Shown: positions 1-9,036, counted from the stretch's first letter. The stretch is 64,000 nt of DNA from Nitrospinota bacterium (GCA_016208975.1 JACQXA010000001.1:65834-129833); one strand, 5' to 3'. A program made the numbers and translations. Notes: generated by a model from the letters alone, not told the origin.

Positions 1-1350
1 CGCCTGGCCGCGGAACTTGATGGCATTTCCGATAAGGTTCGTGACGAGTATCCTTACGCTGTTGGAGTCGGCCATCACGAATGGCAGGCCTTTCCATTCT
101 ATTTTTGCCCCCGTTTCCCTCACCAGCCCTTCAAGGTCTCCAACGGCCTCCCTGATGATCTCGTTTAAGTCCACGCGGGTTATCTGCCGCTCCAGCCGTC
201 CGGTTCTCGAAAGCTGGCGAAGGTCTTCGATCTGTTTTTTCATCCGGTCCGACGATAGAAGGATGAAGTTGAGGTCCTCCCTGGCTCTTTTGGATATGTC
301 CTCTCCCAAATCCCCCTTCAGAAGCTGGCAGTAATTGGATACCGTCCGTAACGGTTCCAGCAGGTCGTGGCTTGCGATGTAAGTGAATTCCTCCAGCTCC
401 TTGTTCATCCTCTCCAGCTTGCGCGCGTGGCTTCTAACCGTCTCTTCGGCGCGTTTCCGCTCCGTGATGTCCCTGGCTATGGCGATGATAATCAGCTTCC
501 CGTCATCCTGGGTCAGCGAGCTGAGCCGCAATTCCACGTCGAACCGGCTACCATCCTTTCGATGATGTACAGTTGTTATCTCGCTGGCCGCCCCATGGCC
601 TTCGATAACCTTGTAAAAAATAGACTGCAACTGCTCTTCAGAATACTCGGGCATCACGTCCTGAGGGCCCATTAGCAACAGTTCCTCCGCGTAATAGCCC
701 AGCACATTAACGGCGCTCTTGTTGAAATCCACAAAACGCATGATGGCGGGGTTTATCAGGAAAACACAGTCGGGGGAAGTGTCCATGGCGGCTCTGAACC
801 TTTTCAAGTCCAGAACCGCGTGATTGCGGTCGTCCAGGATCCTGCTTGTGTAGGTTTCATTGACCCTGGCCAGATCCAGCGCCTTGCCGAAGTTGTTGAG
901 TATCGGCTGGAACACCTGGGTTATCGGCAGGTCGGTCACCGGTTTTTCGGGGGAGAACAACAGGAACAGGCTATTCTCCGGCACTGGCAGACGCAGGGCC
1001 ACTGTGAATCGTTTATGGATTGGTAATTTGATATCCCACAGAGCGTTATCCTCAATAAGCGCCGCCGGGCCGGCAACAAGGGATTGGGGCAGGGTGAACA
1101 CTTGCCCTTTCAGAACCGCCAGTTCCGGAGAGCAGATTACGGCTTCCAGTAAATATTTCCGGCCGGGATCGGAATTGTTGCTGGCCCTTTCAATCCTTTC
1201 AGGTATGGCAGATAAAAACATGCCGCAGGGAAAAGAGGTGTGGTACATAAGCCGCTGGAGTGTTTTCTCAATTAGCGGTTGGGCATGGGTGGCTCCGCCG
1301 GTGAGGAGGGCCATTTCATAAAGGATTGTCAGTATATGCTCTCTGTTCAT
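1..1350 (-). CDS. PAS-domain sensor histidine kinase (3' end beyond window)
   Basis: The frame stays open from ATG at 1350 to the window edge, giving about 450 residues. The first ~180 residues are an unrecognised, possibly GAF-like sensing region. A PAS domain follows (about 185-310, starting near MDTSPDCVFLINP), ended by a typical ITERKRAEE linker. A phytochrome-type dimerisation/phospho-acceptor motif ASHDLLEPLR lies near residue 326 and an N-box TNLIGNAIKF near 440. The rest of the ATPase domain is outside the window. No membrane segment is visible, so the kinase is probably cytoplasmic. It overlaps the upstream FIST gene by an ATGA junction, implying translational coupling and a shared signalling role. 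Its ligand and response regulator are unknown. Confidence 0.9.
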   Translation of the reverse strand, partial: MNREHILTILYEMALLTGGATHAQPLIEKTLQRLMYHTSFPCGMFLSAIPERIERASNNSDPGRKYLLEAVICSPELAVLKGQVFTLPQSLVAGPAALIEDNALWDIKLPIHKRFTVALRLPVPENSLFLLFSPEKPVTDLPITQVFQPILNNFGKALDLARVNETYTSRILDDRNHAVLDLKRFRAAMDTSPDCVFLINPAIMRFVDFNKSAVNVLGYYAEELLLMGPQDVMPEYSEEQLQSIFYKVIEGHGAASEITTVHHRKDGSRFDVELRLSSLTQDDGKLIIIAIARDITERKRAEETVRSHARKLERMNKELEEFTYIASHDLLEPLRTVSNYCQLLKGDLGEDISKRAREDLNFILLSSDRMKKQIEDLRQLSRTGRLERQITRVDLNEIIREAVGDLEGLVRETGAKIEWKGLPFVMADSNSVRILVTNLIGNAIKFRGQA

Positions 1351-2492
1351 AAATTGTCCCAGGAGGCGCACACTATCGTTCCGTTATGGAAAAGGGGATA
1401 ACCTCCCTGGATAGAGCTTCCTATTTCACCAAGAGATAACGCTCCGGCGATGCGCGCCGGGGACAGGCGCTCCGACAGAGCCCCTAACTCGTTCTCCGCG
1501 GCCGCCCCAAGATGGAGCCGCCGTCCCGCGCAGTAGAAAGTAAGCACGAAATTCCGGTATTTGTTTTTCAGCCGGTCAGTCAAGGCGTCCACAGTGGCCG
1601 TTGATCCGCTTTCCGGGGCGGCAAGCAGGGTCAGAATGGCGTTTTCCGGTATCTCTCCCACGCAAAATAAAGACCCATCCTCTTCCAGCGCCACGGGAAT
1701 GCGAACTAAAACCTCGTCGTCGGCCCGGATGATGCCGAAGGGGAAATGAACACCCATCTGGTAGAAATTCTCTTTCGTCACCTCCACGCCATACCGGGAT
1801 TGCGCCATCCGGGCGTACACCTCGAAGGCTGGTTTCCAGTCTATATTGATAATGCGGTTGCCGCTGGTGGATGTGGCGGTGATCATCTCTTCCGGCATTA
1901 TGTATCCGTGCTCCAGGCTGGCCCCTTCGTGGTCCGGCAGGATTAGCGCAAGTAGAGCGTCACCGGTGAATTCTTTCTCCGTAAATACGCAAGGCATGGG
2001 CTGGAAAGTTTCGCTCCCGGCGTTAACGCCCATATAGCTGACCATGTCCGCCAGTTTGAAATAAAGTGAATCCAGGATGGTGGCGATGGTGGGTATCATG
2101 GCGTCAATGATTAGAAAAAGGGTGTCTTTTCGCCCTTTTTGACCGCTGGCCGTCACGAACCCGGCAAGTTCTTCAATGGAAGAGTCCAGCGCATTACCGT
2201 GTTTGGACAACCCTTTCAAGACAATGTGCGCGGGCATCCGTTTGAGGAGCGAAATAAGAATGCCCCGTTTCTTGAATGCGCCGTCCACAACAAGTTCCGG
2301 GAATACAGCCCCGGCTAGTGGTATGCCTAGATCGCTAAAGATTTTCTGGAGGCCAGGAACGGCGTCCTTTTCCGCCTCACAAGCCAGCGCCAAAACGCCC
2401 ATTTGAGGATTGTCACGCCGCCATGAGATGAGAATTTCGTTAAGGTCGGCGTAATCCACGGATTCGAGATAGACGAACTTATCCACTTCCAT
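1347..2492 (-). CDS. FIST domain sensory protein
   Basis: This 381-residue protein resembles the FIST_N plus FIST_C family, a predicted small-ligand (possibly amino-acid) sensor usually linked to kinases, cyclases or chemotaxis proteins. The N-terminal half has the family-like stretch around ALACEAEKDAVPGLQ and AGAVFPELV; the C-terminal half contains SYMGVNAGSETFQP and the segment NIDWKPAFEVYA. There is no signal peptide or membrane segment. A purine-rich GAGGGGG lies about 7 nt before the ATG. The gene couples directly to the downstream histidine kinase (ATGA overlap), so it probably supplies the ligand-sensing input to that kinase. Family assignment is from motif recall, not a search. Confidence 0.75.
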   Translation of the reverse strand: MEVDKFVYLESVDYADLNEILISWRRDNPQMGVLALACEAEKDAVPGLQKIFSDLGIPLAGAVFPELVVDGAFKKRGILISLLKRMPAHIVLKGLSKHGNALDSSIEELAGFVTASGQKGRKDTLFLIIDAMIPTIATILDSLYFKLADMVSYMGVNAGSETFQPMPCVFTEKEFTGDALLALILPDHEGASLEHGYIMPEEMITATSTSGNRIINIDWKPAFEVYARMAQSRYGVEVTKENFYQMGVHFPFGIIRADDEVLVRIPVALEEDGSLFCVGEIPENAILTLLAAPESGSTATVDALTDRLKNKYRNFVLTFYCAGRRLHLGAAAENELGALSERLSPARIAGALSLGEIGSSIQGGYPLFHNGTIVCASWDNL

Positions 2493-2592
2493 ATGGTGTC
2501 CCCCTCACCGAAATTCAGGCCGGAGCTACCCTGCCGCAAAGCCCTATGTTTATGATTCATTTTACCTTTGAATTACTGGCGCTTAACCATAA

Positions 2593-2681
2593 TTTTTCCT
2601 GCCTCTTCTAAATAAGCCAGGAATCGTTTAAAATCCCTGATAGGGATGTATTGAAGATAACTTTATTCCGGATTGGCCATG
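2593..2681 (+). repeat. Duplicated 5' region, copy 1 (upstream of pterin dehydratase)
   Basis: This stretch closely matches 3117-3206. Both contain a 21-base identical block beginning CCTGCCTCTTCTAAATAA and both end in the identical TTCCGGATTGGCCATG. In the second copy those last bases encode ispF codons FRIGH, so the pterin dehydratase start region appears to derive from the 5' end of ispF, or the reverse. Confidence 0.8.
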
Positions 2682-2927
2682 TCATCAGAAAAATGGACGG
2701 AAAATGGCGGGGCGCTCTCCCGGATTTTCAAATTTGGCGCATATCTGGATGGGGTGGAGTTCGCCAGAAAAGTGGCGGTGATAGCCGATAAACAGGACCA
2801 CCATCCCGATATCACGATCGGATACCGGAAAGTCACCGTAACCGCCACCACCCACGATAAAGGCAACACGGTGACGGAAAAAGACTGGAGCCTGGCCCAG
2901 GCCATAGATGAAATTGGCGCCGATTGA
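2679..2927 (+). CDS. 4a-hydroxytetrahydrobiopterin dehydratase (PCD/DCoH family)
   Basis: An 82-residue protein beginning MSSEKWTENG; a TTG two codons earlier is possible but less likely. It carries the family motif: aromatic/hydrophobic helix, DHHPDITIGY with the paired active-site histidines, then VTVTATTHDKG and a closing helix ending EIGAD. The family dehydrates 4a-hydroxytetrahydropterin formed by aromatic amino-acid hydroxylases. Some bacterial members assist molybdopterin or other pterin metabolism, and no hydroxylase gene is visible nearby. The last 29 bases from codon GAA of EIGAD through the stop are repeated downstream of the adjacent MITE copy (3093-3121), so the gene end has been duplicated. 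Confidence 0.85.
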   Translation: MSSEKWTENGGALSRIFKFGAYLDGVEFARKVAVIADKQDHHPDITIGYRKVTVTATTHDKGNTVTEKDWSLAQAIDEIGAD

Positions 2928-2938
2928 CATTGGTTTTT
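2910..2938. repeat. 29-bp direct repeat left of MITE copy A
   Basis: This sequence spans the end and stop codon of the pterin dehydratase gene. It is identical to 3093-3121 on the other side of the 151-bp MITE copy A. It is either an unusually long target duplication or the product of a local duplication preceding or accompanying insertion. Confidence 0.9.
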
Positions 2939-2940
2939 TC

Positions 2941-3091
2941 GGTAGTGACTCAGTTTGAAAGTACAGGGGAGATTCTTCACTTACGCTCAGAATGACAATA
3001 TAAAAGCCGTTGATAACATTGTCATCCTGAGCGAAGCGCAAGCGGAGTGAAGGATCTGTCTATTATTTGAGATTCAAACTGAGACACCACC
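2941..3091 (-). mobile_element. MITE-like dispersed element, copy A
   Basis: About 151 bp with inverted ends (GGTAGTGACTCAGTTTGAA at the left; the complement of GGTGGTGTCTCAGTTTGAA at the right) and a long internal inverted repeat built on TCATTCTGAGCG and TCATCCTGAGCG arms. It encodes no protein. The same element recurs at 12520, 28385, 57112 and twice at 62418-62667. Copy A lies between the two 29-bp direct repeats. Strand is given relative to the copies at 12520, 28385 and 57112. Confidence 0.85.
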
Positions 3092-3092
3092 C

Positions 3093-3206
3093 GAAATTGG
3101 CGCCGATTGACATTGGTTTTTACCTGCCTCTTCTAAATAAGCCCGGAATCATTTAAAATTCCCTATTCAGCTTAATTGGAGATCAATTTGTTCCGGATTG
3201 GCCATG
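3093..3206. repeat. 29-bp direct repeat plus second copy of the duplicated 5' region
   Basis: Bases 3093-3121 repeat the 3' end of the pterin dehydratase gene. Bases 3117-3206 repeat the block found at 2593-2681 and run into the first codons of ispF. The simplest reading is that dehydratase and ispF were once directly adjacent here and that MITE copy A was inserted between two copies of the 29-bp sequence. Confidence 0.8.
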
Positions 3207-3667
3207 GGTTTGACGCGCACAGGCTGGTTGAAGGCCGCAGGCTTGTGATTGGCGGGGTGGAACTGGACTTTCCCCTGGGTCTTCTGGGCCATTCGGACGC
3301 CGATGCGCTGGTCCACGCCGTTTGCGACGCTTTGCTTGGCGCCTCGGCGCTGGGGGATATAGGAAAGCTGTTTCCAGACAGTGACGCTAAATACAAAGGG
3401 ATCTCAAGCATCGCCCTTCTTGAAGAAGTGTCTGGCAGATTGCGCAAAGCCGGATTTTCGATAATGAATGTGGACACCACCATCGCCGCCGAGGCCCCCA
3501 AAATGGCGCCTCATTCAGACAAGATGCGCGAAAACCTCGCCAAGGCCATGGGTATCGAGCCGGGCCAGGTGTCCATTAAAGCCACCACCACCGAAAAACT
3601 CGGGTTCACCGGCCGGGGTGAAGGCATCGCCGCGTGGGCCGTGGCCCTGATCACTTCGACCAAGTGA
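3188..3667 (+). CDS. ispF: 2-C-methyl-D-erythritol 2,4-cyclodiphosphate synthase
   Basis: About 160 residues, full length for IspF. This enzyme of the non-mevalonate isoprenoid pathway converts CDP-methylerythritol 2-phosphate to the cyclic diphosphate. Visible motifs: N-terminal FRIGHGFDAHRL with the zinc-binding Asp-x-His, LGHSDADALVHAVCDALLG with a further zinc histidine, GDIGKLFPDSD, and the C-terminal IKATTTEKLGFTGRGEGIAA. I chose TTG 3188 because GGAG sits 6 nt upstream and the protein then starts MFRIGHGFDAHR like its relatives; an in-frame TTG at 3176 is the alternative. The stop overlaps the gltX start (GTGA). Confidence 0.95.
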   Translation: MFRIGHGFDAHRLVEGRRLVIGGVELDFPLGLLGHSDADALVHAVCDALLGASALGDIGKLFPDSDAKYKGISSIALLEEVSGRLRKAGFSIMNVDTTIAAEAPKMAPHSDKMRENLAKAMGIEPGQVSIKATTTEKLGFTGRGEGIAAWAVALITSTK

Positions 3668-5088
3668 ACGCGACAAGAGTAAGGTTCGCCCCAAGCCCCA
3701 CCGGCTCCTTGCACATGGGGAACCTGCGCACGGCGTTGTTCAACTGGCTTTTCGCCAGGAAAACGGGGGGCAAGTTCATCCTTCGAATAGAGGATACAGA
3801 CGTTTCCCGCTCTTCCGCCGAAGCGGAGGTGGAGTTGATGGAGACGCTGAAAACCCTGGGGCTGGATTGGGACGAGGGCCCGGACATCGGCGGCCCCTTT
3901 GCCCCCTACCGGCAAAGTGAAAGGGTTGGGCTGTATCAGAAAGCCGTGGAGCGGTTACTGGCCGTTGGGAAAGCCTATCCATGCTTTTGCCAGGTTGACG
4001 AGCTGGAAGCGGAGCGGGCTGGGCAGATTGCCTCTAAAAAACCGCCACGGTATTCGGGAAAATGCGCCAACCTTACCCCGGCCGAACAGACCGCCCTTGC
4101 CAAAACCATAAAACCTGTTTACAGGTTCCGGGTGGACAAGGATGTATTGGGGTTTGAAGACGGTGTGCGCGGCAAAATAATGTTCAACACCGCCGATTTC
4201 GGCGATTTCATATTGCTCCGCTCCAACGGAACGCCTTCATACCATCTGGCCTCGGCGCTGGACGATGTGGAGATGGGGATTACCGATGTTATCCGGGGGG
4301 AGGACCATCTTTCCAACACGGCGAAACATCTTCTTATCATGCGGGCGCTGGGCGCCCAGCCGCCACGGTATTACCACTTGTCCATAATTCTGGATAGCGC
4401 GGGCAAAAAGCTTTCCAAACGGGCCGGTGGAACCAACGTGAAATCTCTGCTGGATCAGGGTTATCTGCCATCGGCGATAAACACCTCTGTCGCCATGTTG
4501 GGCTGGTCCGGCGTTTCTGGCGCCGAGGCGGAGCCGCTTTTGAAACTGGCGGAGATGTTCGATATTGGCGCCGTATCCCGGGCCCCGGCGCATTTTGATT
4601 TAAAACGGCTGGACCATATAAACTCCCGCGCCATGAAAAAACTTTCCCCCGGGGAAAAAGTGGCGGCCCTAAAACCGGCGCTGGCCTGGGCGGGGTTTCC
4701 GTTCGATAAGTTTTCAAGTGACGTTTTGGAGAAAATAATAGTGGCCGTGGCCGACACAATAAACGCCCCTGGCGAGGCTCCGGAAATTGCCATGCAGTTC
4801 ATCAAAAGGCTGGAGCCGGACGATTCGGCCATGCAGGCCCTTCAAATGCCCTCCGCGGGGGATGTGATATCGGCGTTGAGGGAGGCCGTCTCCGCTGTAA
4901 CCGACCCGCAGGAAATGATAGACTCCGCCATGGGCAAAAGCGGGGCCAAGGGTAAGAATTTTTTCTGGCCCGCACGCGCCGCGCTCACCGGCAGGGTGGC
5001 GGGCCCCAACTTGAAAGAGCTGTTGGCGGCCATGGGGCCGGCCGAAATAAAAGACCGTCTGGAAAAGATATCAACACCACGGAGCTGA
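3664..5088 (+). CDS. gltX: Glutamyl-tRNA synthetase
   Basis: A class I aminoacyl-tRNA synthetase of about 475 residues charging tRNA-Glu (possibly tRNA-Gln too in a lineage using the transamidation route). It starts at GTG 3664, overlapping the ispF TGA, and begins MNATRVRFAPSPTG. The HIGH-type signature appears as LHMGNLRTALFNWL, the KMSKS-type loop as KLSKRAGG near residue 250. RIEDTDVSRS and the DDVEMGITDVIRGEDH segment are standard. A longer in-frame reading from GTG 3634 lies inside ispF and is unlikely. It forms a tight cluster with ispF and cysS, a common bacterial arrangement. Confidence 0.96.
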   Translation: MNATRVRFAPSPTGSLHMGNLRTALFNWLFARKTGGKFILRIEDTDVSRSSAEAEVELMETLKTLGLDWDEGPDIGGPFAPYRQSERVGLYQKAVERLLAVGKAYPCFCQVDELEAERAGQIASKKPPRYSGKCANLTPAEQTALAKTIKPVYRFRVDKDVLGFEDGVRGKIMFNTADFGDFILLRSNGTPSYHLASALDDVEMGITDVIRGEDHLSNTAKHLLIMRALGAQPPRYYHLSIILDSAGKKLSKRAGGTNVKSLLDQGYLPSAINTSVAMLGWSGVSGAEAEPLLKLAEMFDIGAVSRAPAHFDLKRLDHINSRAMKKLSPGEKVAALKPALAWAGFPFDKFSSDVLEKIIVAVADTINAPGEAPEIAMQFIKRLEPDDSAMQALQMPSAGDVISALREAVSAVTDPQEMIDSAMGKSGAKGKNFFWPARAALTGRVAGPNLKELLAAMGPAEIKDRLEKISTPRS

Positions 5089-5089
5089 C

Positions 5090-6544
5090 ATGGCCCTGCG
5101 CGTTTACAACACATTGACCCGGAAAAAAGAGCTGTTCGAGCCCATCACGGCCCCGAAAGTGGGGATGTACGTTTGCGGCGTAACGGTTTACGACTTGTGC
5201 CACATAGGCCACGCCCGCGCCGGAATAGTGTTTGACGTGGTTTACCGCTACCTGAAGTTCCGTGGGTATGACGTTTATTATGTGCGCAACATCACCGACA
5301 TAGACGACAAGATTATAAACCGGGCCAACGAGCGCGGCTTGAACTGGGCCGACGTGGCGGAAAAATACACCGTGGAGTTCCATGCCGATATGGACGCGCT
5401 GGGCCTGCTTCGCCCCAACGAAGAGCCTAAGGCCACGGGCCATCTGGCGGAGATGTTCGAGATTATAGCGACGCTGGTTGAGAAGGGGCATGCCTACCCC
5501 TCTGAAGGATCTGTGTATTTCGCCGTCCGCAGTTTTAATGGTTACGGAAAACTTTCTGGAAAAGACCTGGAGGATTTATTAGCGGGCGCCCGGGTGGATG
5601 TGGACGAAACCAAACGCGATCCGCTGGACTTCGCCCTGTGGAAAGCCGCCAAACCCGGCGAGCCGTCTTGGGATTCCCCCTGGGGGCCGGGCAGGCCGGG
5701 GTGGCATATAGAATGCTCCGCCATGGGCCGCAAATACCTGGGCGACTCTTTCGACATCCATGGCGGCGGCAAAGACCTGGTGTTCCCGCATCACGAGAAT
5801 GAGATAGCCCAGTCCGAGGCTTCTTCCGGCCAGCAACCGGCGCAATATTGGATACATAACGGGTTCGTCACCGTGAACTCAGAAAAAATGTCCAAATCGC
5901 TGGGCAACTTCTTCACCATTAAAGACCTGCTTGGCCTTTATAACCCCGAGGCGGTGCGGCTGTTCCTGCTTTCCAGCCATTACCGGAGCCCCATAGATTT
6001 CGCCGACGTGTTCGTGGCCGAGGCGTACAAGAACCTGGCCCGGTTCTACGAGCTGTTGGCCTTCGCCGGGGAACTGGGTGAAGTGGCGGAGCAATCCCCC
6101 GCGCCGCAAGGTGTAAGAGAGCAGTTCATTGAAGTGATGGATGACGATTTCAACACCGCCCAGGCGCTGGCCGTTATGAACAACGAGTTAAGAAGGGTCA
6201 ACCAGCTTCGCGCGGAAATGGGCAAGCTGAAAAAGAAATCCCCGGAGTTTAAAAAAGCCGCCGGTGAGGTTGTGGCCGGGGCCATGGCAATAAAAGAGCT
6301 GGGCGGGGCGTTGGGGCTGTTCCAGCAAGAACCGGAAAAGTTCCTGAGCCTTGCTAAAACTGAAAAACTGAAAGAGGCGGGCCTTACCGGAGAGATGGTG
6401 ACGCAAATGATCAAGTCCCGGACTGACGCGCGTCAAAATAAGGACTATAAAGAGTCCGACAGGATTCGCGACGAGCTGGCCTCTAAAGGTGTGCTGTTGC
6501 ACGATACACCCGAGGGCACCGGCTGGTCGGTGAAATTCGAATAG
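5090..6544 (+). CDS. cysS: Cysteinyl-tRNA synthetase
   Basis: A 484-residue class I synthetase, full length. It contains [19 protein letters not shown] (zinc Cys and HIGH motif), [13 protein letters not shown], the zinc-binding segment [15 protein letters not shown] with [13 protein letters not shown], and KMSKSLGNF for the KMSKS loop. The C-terminal helical domain (ARVDVDETK.. to [15 protein letters not shown]) is present. ATG 5090 follows the gltX stop by one base, with GGAG at 5081-5084 as ribosome-binding site. It is translated with gltX and followed after four bases by rlmB. Confidence 0.97.
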   Translation: MALRVYNTLTRKKELFEPITAPKVGMYVCGVTVYDLCHIGHARAGIVFDVVYRYLKFRGYDVYYVRNITDIDDKIINRANERGLNWADVAEKYTVEFHADMDALGLLRPNEEPKATGHLAEMFEIIATLVEKGHAYPSEGSVYFAVRSFNGYGKLSGKDLEDLLAGARVDVDETKRDPLDFALWKAAKPGEPSWDSPWGPGRPGWHIECSAMGRKYLGDSFDIHGGGKDLVFPHHENEIAQSEASSGQQPAQYWIHNGFVTVNSEKMSKSLGNFFTIKDLLGLYNPEAVRLFLLSSHYRSPIDFADVFVAEAYKNLARFYELLAFAGELGEVAEQSPAPQGVREQFIEVMDDDFNTAQALAVMNNELRRVNQLRAEMGKLKKKSPEFKKAAGEVVAGAMAIKELGGALGLFQQEPEKFLSLAKTEKLKEAGLTGEMVTQMIKSRTDARQNKDYKESDRIRDELASKGVLLHDTPEGTGWSVKFE

Positions 6545-6548
6545 CAAA

Positions 6549-7304
6549 ATGAAACGCCATCATCACCGCCCGGGCAGGGATAAGGAGATAATCTTCGGCG
6601 TCAACCCTGTTATGGAGGCCCTTCGCGCGGGCAAGCGTAAATTCCACCGGCTGTATGTAAAAGGTGGTTTTAAACCCGGCGGCCCGGCGGACATTTTGAT
6701 AGAAATGGCCAGGGAGAAGGGAGTCCCCACCGTCACCAACACCGGCGAGGAGCTTAACAGGCTAACCGATTCTGACGGCCATCAGGGAGTGGCGGCGCTG
6801 GTGTCCCCCTATGAATATGAAAAGCTGGACGACGCCATCGAACGGTTACGCTCCAAACCATTCCCCACGCTTATAGCGTTGGACAGTGTGCAGGACCCGC
6901 GAAATTTCGGCGCCATTATCCGTTCCGCCGAAGCCTTCGGCGTGGATGGGATTATTTTCCCGCAAGACAGGGCCTCCACTTACACACCCACCGCCGCAAA
7001 AGCTTCCGCCGGGGCCGGGGAGCGGATGAACCTTATTAAGGTGGTGAACCTGGCGGAGACCATCCGGAAAATTTCGGACGAAGGCTACCATTGCGTGGCG
7101 CTGGAGGAAGACGCGGAAGAAAATTTCGATAAAGCCCCGGAAGGGCCGTTTGTAATGGTGTTCGGCGGCGAAGGGGTGGGGGTGCGGCCATTGGTAAAAA
7201 CCCGGTGCGGGCATGTGGCGAAGATACCCATGAAAGGGGAGATAGGCTCGCTGAACGTATCCGTTGCGGCGGCCATCGCCCTTTACATCGCTTCGTTACG
7301 CTAG
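6549..7304 (+). CDS. rlmB: 23S rRNA 2'-O-ribose methyltransferase of the RlmB/TrmH group 3 type
   Basis: A 251-residue SpoU-family SPOUT methyltransferase, expected to modify G2251 (E. coli numbering) of 23S rRNA with S-adenosylmethionine. After a basic N-terminus (MKRHHHRPGRDKE) comes the substrate-binding domain starting IIFGVNPVMEAL. The catalytic domain contains LDSVQDPRNFGAIIRSAEAFG (motif 1), VMVFGGEGVGVRP (motif 2) and IPMKGEIGSLNVSVAAAIAL (motif 3, the knot). The gene follows cysS by four bases, an arrangement common in many bacteria. Confidence 0.93.
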   Translation: MKRHHHRPGRDKEIIFGVNPVMEALRAGKRKFHRLYVKGGFKPGGPADILIEMAREKGVPTVTNTGEELNRLTDSDGHQGVAALVSPYEYEKLDDAIERLRSKPFPTLIALDSVQDPRNFGAIIRSAEAFGVDGIIFPQDRASTYTPTAAKASAGAGERMNLIKVVNLAETIRKISDEGYHCVALEEDAEENFDKAPEGPFVMVFGGEGVGVRPLVKTRCGHVAKIPMKGEIGSLNVSVAAAIALYIASLR

Positions 7305-7560
7305 GGGTAGGCAGTGTCCTGATTTGATTTTAAGGAACGCGCCTTCTATACCCTTTCACCTGATGGGGAGGGGTTTTGGGAGAGTGTTATATTCCTGATT
7401 CTTACCCATAGCCACCTACTCACCGCTTCCCCGGGGTTGCCCGACCCCGGTTCCTAATTCTTCACCACTCTTCGATGGAAAGGGTCTGGGGGATTTCCGC
7501 ATTTGCCAAGTATCCCCTCCAGCGGTTAAAATTAACATTTATGGACACTTCGGCGGTTAA
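7305..7560. other. Intergenic region with one REP-like palindrome
   Basis: No gene is seen. The palindrome CCGGGGT..ACCCCGG at 7431-7450, preceded by CACCGCTTC and followed by GGTTCCTAATT, belongs to the dispersed REP-like family found elsewhere in the window. A stretch near 7312 (GGCAGTGTCCTGATTTGA) faintly resembles a MITE end and could be a decayed copy, but this is weak. Confidence 0.6.
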
Positions 7561-7914
7561 ATGAAACAGTCTAATAAACCATCCATACGCCGGTGGCTAA
7601 TGGCCGGGCTTGCCATAACCCTTATGGGGGCGTTTTTCGCGTTCGGCCCGCAGGCCTGCTCCACATCCTCCACAGCGCAAGAGCCGGGGGACACCACGCC
7701 CACGGAGGAGTTTTGCGGCTGGTCCACCGAAGGGTATTGCGAGAGCGATATGGATTGCGTGGTTAGCGGATGTTCTTCCGAGGTGTGCCAGTCCACCAGG
7801 GAAAGCGAATATAACACCATTTGCCAATGGCGGGATTGTTACGATCCGGAGCCGTACCAATTGCATTGCGGATGCGTAAACAGCGCCTGCCAATGGGGTA
7901 ATGGCAGTACGTAA
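7561..7914 (+). CDS. Secreted Cys-rich protein (eight-cysteine-cluster type)
   Basis: A 117-residue protein. The N-terminus has a signal-like pattern: basic KQSNKPSIRRW, then the hydrophobic LMAGLAITLMGAFFAFG, then PQAC, which could act as an imperfect lipobox. The mature part is short and contains ten cysteines spaced as in eight-cysteine-cluster proteins: FCGW, YCESDMDC, GCSSEVC, ICQWRDC and HCGCVNSAC. Such proteins are expected to be extracytoplasmic and disulfide-bonded; their function is unknown. The stop codon directly abuts the nadA ATG (7915), so it is co-transcribed with nadA, though a functional link is not evident. Confidence 0.75.
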   Translation: MKQSNKPSIRRWLMAGLAITLMGAFFAFGPQACSTSSTAQEPGDTTPTEEFCGWSTEGYCESDMDCVVSGCSSEVCQSTRESEYNTICQWRDCYDPEPYQLHCGCVNSACQWGNGST

Positions 7915-8838
7915 ATGGAAACCACGGCGATAGACATAAAGAAATTGCAGGGGGAAATCCGCCGCCTTCTGAATCAGCGAAAAGCCGTTCTGCTGGCCCA
8001 TAACTACCAGCGGGACGAGATTCAGGAGATAGCCGACCTTGGCGGTGACTCGCTGGAGCTTTCCCGCAAAGCCGCCACCACGGACGCCGAGGTGATAGTT
8101 TTCTGCGGGGTGCATTTCATGGCGGAAACCGCCGCCATTTTATCGCCGCGCAAAACCGTGCTTCTGCCGCGTATGGAGGCCGGTTGCCCCATGGCGGACA
8201 TGATAACCGCCGATAAGCTCAGGAAGAAAAAAGAGGAGCTCGGGCCAAACGTGCCTGTGGTTACCTATGTTAACTCCACCGCCGACGTAAAGGCGGAGTC
8301 GGACATTTGCTGTACATCCGCCAACGCCGTGAGGGTGGTGAACTCGTTGCCGCAGGAGCGGGTGTTGATGACGCCGGACATGAACCTGGCCAAATACGTC
8401 CAAAGGAACACCACGAAAAAAATAGAGTGGTGGAAGGGCTTCTGCCCAACCCATCACCTGCTGAAACCGGAAACGGTGATAGCGCTAAAAGTGAAATACC
8501 CCAACGCCAAAGTGGCGGCCCATCCCGAATGCGCCCCGGAAATACTGGATCTGGCCGATCACGTCTGCTCCACCTCCGGCATGTACGCTTACGCTCAAAA
8601 GGAGAGTGCCCGGCAGTTCATAATCTGCACCGAAAGCGGCATCCTGTACCGGCTAAGGAAAGAAAACCCGGAGAAAGAATTTATTCTGGCATCCGAAGAC
8701 CTAATGTGCCCCAACATGAAAGTCACAACCCTCGAGGACGTTTACGAGGCGCTGGTGGAGATGAAACACGTTATAACCGTGCCGGAAGATATCAGCGCCA
8801 AGGCCAAACAGGCGCTGGATAAAATGCTGGCGGTTTAA
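7915..8838 (+). CDS. nadA: Quinolinate synthase A
   Basis: A 307-residue [4Fe-4S] enzyme that condenses iminoaspartate with dihydroxyacetone phosphate to quinolinate in de novo NAD synthesis. Motifs include [38 protein letters not shown] (first cluster Cys), [49 protein letters not shown] (second cluster Cys) and the final [20 protein letters not shown] (third cluster Cys). Length is normal for the three-domain enzyme. No nadB or nadC is in the window. The ATG follows the preceding stop without a gap. Confidence 0.96.
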   Translation: METTAIDIKKLQGEIRRLLNQRKAVLLAHNYQRDEIQEIADLGGDSLELSRKAATTDAEVIVFCGVHFMAETAAILSPRKTVLLPRMEAGCPMADMITADKLRKKKEELGPNVPVVTYVNSTADVKAESDICCTSANAVRVVNSLPQERVLMTPDMNLAKYVQRNTTKKIEWWKGFCPTHHLLKPETVIALKVKYPNAKVAAHPECAPEILDLADHVCSTSGMYAYAQKESARQFIICTESGILYRLRKENPEKEFILASEDLMCPNMKVTTLEDVYEALVEMKHVITVPEDISAKAKQALDKMLAV

Positions 8839-8909
8839 GGACCTTACGGTGTCATCCCCGGCCAAGCGACAGCGTGAGCCTGGATAAGGGCATATAATGG
8901 AAGGCCCGG

Positions 8910-8930
8910 ATGCCGGGTCAAGCCCGGCAT
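8910..8930. repeat. Palindrome of the TGCCGG..CCGGCA type
   Basis: An 8-bp perfect stem ATGCCGGG / CCCGGCAT with loop TCAAG. Related palindromes lie at 36021-36039 and near 43978-44000. The preceding GTCATCCCCGGCCAAGCGACAGCG (8851 on) also recurs near 35947, marking a second dispersed palindromic family. The rest of 8839-9036 holds no gene. Confidence 0.7.
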
Positions 8931-9036
8931 GACCATGTCCGGCCTCTTGTCATGGTGAGCCAGTCGAACCGTGACTAATGAACTCCTTGATCCTTCGGCA
9001 GACTTGGGGTGACCCGTCACCGGGAAGGTTCGAAGG

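Noticed and set aside
2685-3041. Minus-strand reading frame across MITE copy A
   Set aside because: It overlaps the pterin dehydratase gene and reads the repeat element; the same peptide appears at the other MITE copies.
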